DNA of 64,000 nucleotides from Nannocystis sp. GTDB lineage: Bacteria > Myxococcota_A > Polyangia > Nannocystales > Nannocystaceae. The stretch is from contig NZ_JADJNN010000019.1 of NCBI RefSeq assembly GCF_016714285.1, forward strand, positions 1 to 64,000, given 5' to 3'. Both the position numbers and the translations under genes were made by a program. Below, in pieces: positions 60,794 through 64,000 of this stretch. The notes below the pieces were generated by a model. It saw nothing but the letters and a program-made list of their open reading frames with translations, made no database searches and was not told where the DNA came from. The first letter of the stretch is position 1; every line of letters starts with the position of its first letter.

Positions 60794-62056
60794 TCAACCC
60801 GCGAGCGGGGGGAAGGACAGACGAAAACGTGTGCCCTTCCCGGGCGCCGTATCGACTGTTACCGAGCCCTGATGGCGCTGCATGCAGGACGCGACCATCG
60901 CCAATCCGAGGCCGGTGCCCTGTTCGCCCTTGGTCGTATAGAAGGGCTCAAACACGCGGGCGGCGACCTCGGGCGGCATCCCGGGGCCGTCGTCGATGAC
61001 CTCGATCCAGCTGCTCTCGGGCGTCGCGCCGGTGCGCACCTTGATCGCGCCGCCGTCGGGCGTCGCCTCGATCGCGTTGACCAGCAGATTCACGACGGCG
61101 CTGATGATATCGCCGGCCCGACCGAGCACGGGCGCGGAGGCGCCGAACTCCTCGTCGATGTAGTCGGTACGGCCGGAGCGCGAGGCCATGTGCGGCAGGG
61201 CGATCTCACGGCCCTCGTGCGCCAGTCGGTTCAGGTCGACCGGCTCGAAGCGCGACTCGGGGGCGTGACGGGCGTACGCCCGCAGCCGGTCGAGCGTCTG
61301 CAGACCGCGGGCCAGCACGCCCTGGATCTCGACCACGCTCCGCTTCACGTTGTCCAGCTGTCCGCGATCCGCGGCGCGGCTGATGAGCTGCAGGTGCAAT
61401 GATATCGGGTTGAGGATGTTGCGCAGGTCGTGCGAGATGCCGGCCGTCATTTCACCGAGGACGAGCAGCTTGTCCACCTTGGCGAACTTCGCCCGCGAGG
61501 CCTCGATCTGCGCCTGCGCCCGCGCGAGCTCTCGCTGGCACGCCGCTGCGGCCAGCGCCGCGGCGGCCCGCTCGAGCATGCCGTCGAAGAGCGGGCGGGG
61601 TCCGAGCGGGGCCTCGCCGCGAAACAGCGACACGACCCAGCCCAGCGGCTCGCCACCCGCAGTGAGGGGGCGGACCGCCGCGGCGGCGAAGCGACCCTCG
61701 CAGGCGGCCAGCAGCGCCGACGCGAGCCCGTCCGGCTGCGCCTGGACGACGGCGGGCAGGTCGCGCAGCTGCTGCGGCAGACCCGGCGTGAGGACCAGCG
61801 GAGCGCCGCCGCCGTCGCGGAGCAGCACGGCCACGGCGTCGGCCGCGACGTGGCTGACCAGCGCCCTGGCGAGCAGCCCCACGATCGCGGCGGCGTCGCT
61901 GACCCCGGTGAGGCCGTGCCCGAAGGCGATCAGACGATCGATCGCCTCAACCTGGACGAGCCGCGGGGCGGCGTCCGGGACCAGCCGCGGGTCGCCCGGG
62001 CCGACCTGCCGGCGTTCACCCCTGCGTCCCGGCGAGAGCGTGCGTTCAGCCTTCAT
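60794..62056 (-). CDS. GAF-type sensor histidine kinase
   Basis: A 420-residue soluble kinase from the ATG at 62056 (62092 and 62188 are alternatives). A GAF-like sensor part (about 25-185) is followed by a short coiled coil (ACQRELARAQAQIEASRAKF), a HisKA domain with His209 in TAGISHDLRNILNP, and a HATPase domain: NLLVNAIEATPDGG (N box), DDGPGMPP (G1), FYTTKGEQGTGLGLAMV (F and G2 boxes). All catalytic motifs are intact. There is no membrane helix, so the signal is probably cytoplasmic. It is separated from the following response-regulator pair by about 240 bases, so whether they work together is open. Confidence 0.9.
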   Translation of the reverse strand: MKAERTLSPGRRGERRQVGPGDPRLVPDAAPRLVQVEAIDRLIAFGHGLTGVSDAAAIVGLLARALVSHVAADAVAVLLRDGGGAPLVLTPGLPQQLRDLPAVVQAQPDGLASALLAACEGRFAAAAVRPLTAGGEPLGWVVSLFRGEAPLGPRPLFDGMLERAAAALAAAACQRELARAQAQIEASRAKFAKVDKLLVLGEMTAGISHDLRNILNPISLHLQLISRAADRGQLDNVKRSVVEIQGVLARGLQTLDRLRAYARHAPESRFEPVDLNRLAHEGREIALPHMASRSGRTDYIDEEFGASAPVLGRAGDIISAVVNLLVNAIEATPDGGAIKVRTGATPESSWIEVIDDGPGMPPEVAARVFEPFYTTKGEQGTGLGLAMVASCMQRHQGSVTVDTAPGKGTRFRLSFPPLAG

Positions 62057-62261
62057 GGGCCGAGGATCACCGCTCCCCGTCTGGCGACCCATCCTCGAAA
62101 TCAATGAGCGCGGGCCACGAGAATTGATGCGCCCCGGGGCGCGTCGCCACGAAGGTGCGAAATGCCGCCCGGCGCGAGCTGCGGTCAATTCGGCGACCGG
62201 TGTTTTGGCGGTCCGATCGGGCGAATCGAGGACAATGAACGGGTTGGACGATATGTAGCCT

Positions 62262-62277
62262 CGAGCCTCGTGGCTCG
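62262..62277 (-). terminator. Small hairpin after the response regulator
   Basis: CGAGCC (62262-62267), loop TCGT, GGCTCG (62272-62277), about 20 bases after the regulator stop. Weak; it lacks a T-run. Confidence 0.35.
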
Positions 62278-62296
62278 CCGCCCCCGACGCTCGAGC

Positions 62297-62944
62297 TCAG
62301 CCCCCGACAGTCGTGAGTCCCTCGCGGATCGCGAACTTCGTCAGCTCGGCGATCGAGCGCAGGCCGGTCTTCGCCGTGATCTGGCGCCGGTGGGTCTCGA
62401 CCGTCGGCAGGGCGATGTCGAGGCGGGTCGCGATCTCCTTCGAGCTGCAGCCCTCGGCGAGCAGCTGCAGCACCTCGCGCTCGCGCGAGCTCAGGGTCTG
62501 GTCGCGGGGCGCGTGCAGCTGCACGTTCGGCTGCCCGACCCAGCCCTCGATGATCACGTCGGCGATCGCCGGGCTGACGTACTTCTGGCCCTGGGCGACC
62601 GCCCGCACCGCCCGCACCAGCTCGCCGGAGGCCGCGCTCTTGAGCAGATAGCCGGCCGCCCCGGCCTCGAACATGGCCTTGACGTAGCGGCGATCCGAGT
62701 TCATCGACAGGGCGATGACGCGGATCTGCGGCAGCTCGACCGACAACGCCCGGGTCGCGTCGATCCCGTTGAGCTCGGGCATCGAGATGTCCATCACCAC
62801 GACGTCGGGCCGCAGCGAGCGCGCCAGGGCGATCGCCTCGCGCCCGTTCACGGCCTCGCCGACCACAGTGAGCCCCTCCTTCTCCAGCAGGGCGCGCAGG
62901 CCCTCGCGCATCAGTCGGTGGTCGTCGGCGAGCACGATCTTCAT
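62297..62944 (-). CDS. NarL/FixJ-type response regulator
   Basis: A 215-residue regulator. Receiver domain 1-120 with the acidic pair Asp7-Asp8, phospho-acceptor Asp52 (VVVMDISMPELNG) and Lys102 (GYLLKS). The LuxR-type helix-turn-helix fills about 148-205 (LSSREREVLQLLAEGCSSKEI, then TVETHRRQITAK). It should bind DNA when phosphorylated by the coupled kinase. The start ATG at 62944 overlaps the kinase stop as ATGA. Confidence 0.95.
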   Translation of the reverse strand: MKIVLADDHRLMREGLRALLEKEGLTVVGEAVNGREAIALARSLRPDVVVMDISMPELNGIDATRALSVELPQIRVIALSMNSDRRYVKAMFEAGAAGYLLKSAASGELVRAVRAVAQGQKYVSPAIADVIIEGWVGQPNVQLHAPRDQTLSSREREVLQLLAEGCSSKEIATRLDIALPTVETHRRQITAKTGLRSIAELTKFAIREGLTTVGG

Positions 62945-64000
62945 GGCGCTTGCTTCCTGTCTGGCGCCGCGAGCGGGACCCGCAGGCGGACCCGCGTGCC
63001 GGTGCCGGGCGCCGAGTCGACCTCGACCGCGCCGCCCAGGCGACCGAGCTGCTCGCGCACGCTGAACAGGCCGAAGCCCCCGCTCGGCTCGCCGGGCCGG
63101 GAGCTCTCGAAGCCGACGCCGTCGTCCTCGACCGCGAGGTCCACGTGCTCGTCCTCCCAGCTCAGCGAGACCTTCGCCGCCGGGGTCCCGGCGTGCTTCA
63201 CGACGTTCATGAGCAGCTCGCGCGCGGCGCGGAACAGCAGCGCGGCGGTGGTGTCGTCGAGCGGTCGATCTGCCTCGTCGGTCTCGAGCTCGACGTGGAT
63301 CCCGTGGCGCTTCTCGAAGTCCTCGGCGAGCCAGGACAGCGCCTGCTTGAGCCCGAGGTCGTAGAGCACCGGCGGGCTCAGGTCGAACATCAGGGAGCGC
63401 GCGTCGGCGCCGCACTGCTCGAGCAGGGCGATGGCCGCGTCGACCTCGGGGCGCGAGGCCGCGGACAGCGTCTGGCACGCGCCGCTGAGCTTCATCTGCG
63501 CGAGCGCCAGCGACTGGGCGATGCGATCGTGGAGGTCGACGGCGATCCGCCGCCGCTCCCGCTCCTCGACCACCGCGGCGTCGAAGGCCATGGTCTGCAG
63601 CCGGGCCTGGTAGTCGCGGATCACCGCCTCGGCCCGGCGTCGCTGCGTCAGGTCCTCGACGAAGGCGACGACGAGCGGCCGCCCGGGGTCGCCGACGGCG
63701 CCGAGCGAGACCTCGATCGGGAACTCGGCGCCCGCCTTCGTCCGGCCCATGAGGCTGCGACCGGGGCCCATCGGCCGCGTCGACGGGCCCTTGAGGTAGC
63801 CGGCGCGCAGCCTGGCGTGACCCGCTCGCGCGCTCGCCGGCACCAGCGCGTCGACCCCCGTACCCACCAGCTCGCCCCTGGCGAAGCCGAAGGTGCGCTC
63901 GGCGGCGTCGTTGGCGAACACGACCTGGCCGTCGGCGTCGACCATGAGGATCGCCTGCGCGGCGGAGGTCAGCACCTCGCGAAACTGCCGCTCGCTGCGC
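62941..64000 (-). CDS. PAS sensor histidine kinase, HisKA_3 type (truncated by window edge)
   Basis: The frame is open to the end of the window, so the N-terminus is missing. The visible 353 residues hold a PAS domain (ILMVDADGQVVFANDAAERTF, LTQRRRAEAVIRDYQ), a HisKA_3 dimerisation part with the phospho-acceptor His in ERRRIAVDLHDRIAQSLALA, and a HATPase domain (RAARELLMNVVKHA, DDGVGFESS, GGFGLFSVREQL). This NarX/DegS plan always partners a NarL-type regulator, here the directly coupled downstream gene. Further sensor domains may precede it outside the window. Confidence 0.92.
   Translation of the reverse strand, partial: RSERQFREVLTSAAQAILMVDADGQVVFANDAAERTFGFARGELVGTGVDALVPASARAGHARLRAGYLKGPSTRPMGPGRSLMGRTKAGAEFPIEVSLGAVGDPGRPLVVAFVEDLTQRRRAEAVIRDYQARLQTMAFDAAVVEERERRRIAVDLHDRIAQSLALAQMKLSGACQTLSAASRPEVDAAIALLEQCGADARSLMFDLSPPVLYDLGLKQALSWLAEDFEKRHGIHVELETDEADRPLDDTTAALLFRAARELLMNVVKHAGTPAAKVSLSWEDEHVDLAVEDDGVGFESSRPGEPSGGFGLFSVREQLGRLGGAVEVDSAPGTGTRVRLRVPLAAPDRKQAP

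Overview
The window looks like a chromosomal stretch of a predatory/soil myxobacterium, most likely of the Nannocystis/Polyangia side. The reasons are the very high GC content, three large Ser/Thr protein kinases with TPR tails, many Sec lipoproteins with Thr/Ser-rich spacers, and Cys-rich CGDG...CDDGN repeats of the DUF4215 (myxococcus disorder repeat) type. I saw no rRNA, tRNA, CRISPR array, phage or insertion sequence. The assignment is inferred from content only.

Layout. 1-8.7 kb: a frameshifted, edge-truncated metallopeptidase-like lipoprotein, a small YHS-like lipoprotein, a suspicious stretch made almost only of G and C, a secreted lipoprotein, a cupin, a zinc-ribbon/TerB-like protein, a nine-repeat DUF4215 lipoprotein, an ArgD-type aminotransferase and a DUF202 membrane protein. 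8.9-11.8 kb: Ser/Thr kinase 1. 11.9-28.5 kb: one minus-strand operon of five very large, mostly unrecognised genes (785, 1564, 659, 1211 and 1298 codons). They are tightly packed, two junctions are ATGA overlaps, none has a signal peptide, one matches the DUF6603 pattern and the last ends in bulb-lectin and trefoil-like repeats. This is the best candidate for an undescribed system. 28.8-31.7 kb: PEP synthase and a CrtO-like membrane protein. 31.7-34.9 kb: a coupled MacA/ATPase/MacB-type efflux operon. 35.3-38.7 kb: a fibrinogen-like lipoprotein, a cytochrome-like lipoprotein and an AI-2E family transporter. 38.8-42.6 kb: a rifampicin-phosphotransferase-like enzyme translationally coupled to a 14-TM drug efflux pump. 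42.7-49.9 kb: a serine hydrolase, another fibrinogen-like lipoprotein, a TerB protein, an FG-GAP/CARDB lipoprotein and a small Cys-rich lipoprotein. 49.9-56.4 kb: Ser/Thr kinases 2 and 3. 56.4-59.2 kb: a MORN-like lipoprotein, a secreted nuclease/phosphatase-fold lipoprotein and a membrane protein. 59.3-60.5 kb: two tandem paralogues of unknown function with matching promoters. 60.8-64 kb: a histidine kinase, then a NarL-type regulator coupled to a PAS histidine kinase that runs off the window.

Themes. Most of the window is cell-surface or signalling gear: eight lipoproteins, three transport systems, three eukaryote-like kinases and a two-component cluster. Several monocistronic genes start only 7-9 nt after a TANNNT -10-like hexamer with no Shine-Dalgarno, which suggests leaderless transcripts. 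Two sequence tracts (a 543-base T-free block and a 63-base G run) look more like sequencing or assembly artefacts than biology and should be verified before anything is built on them.
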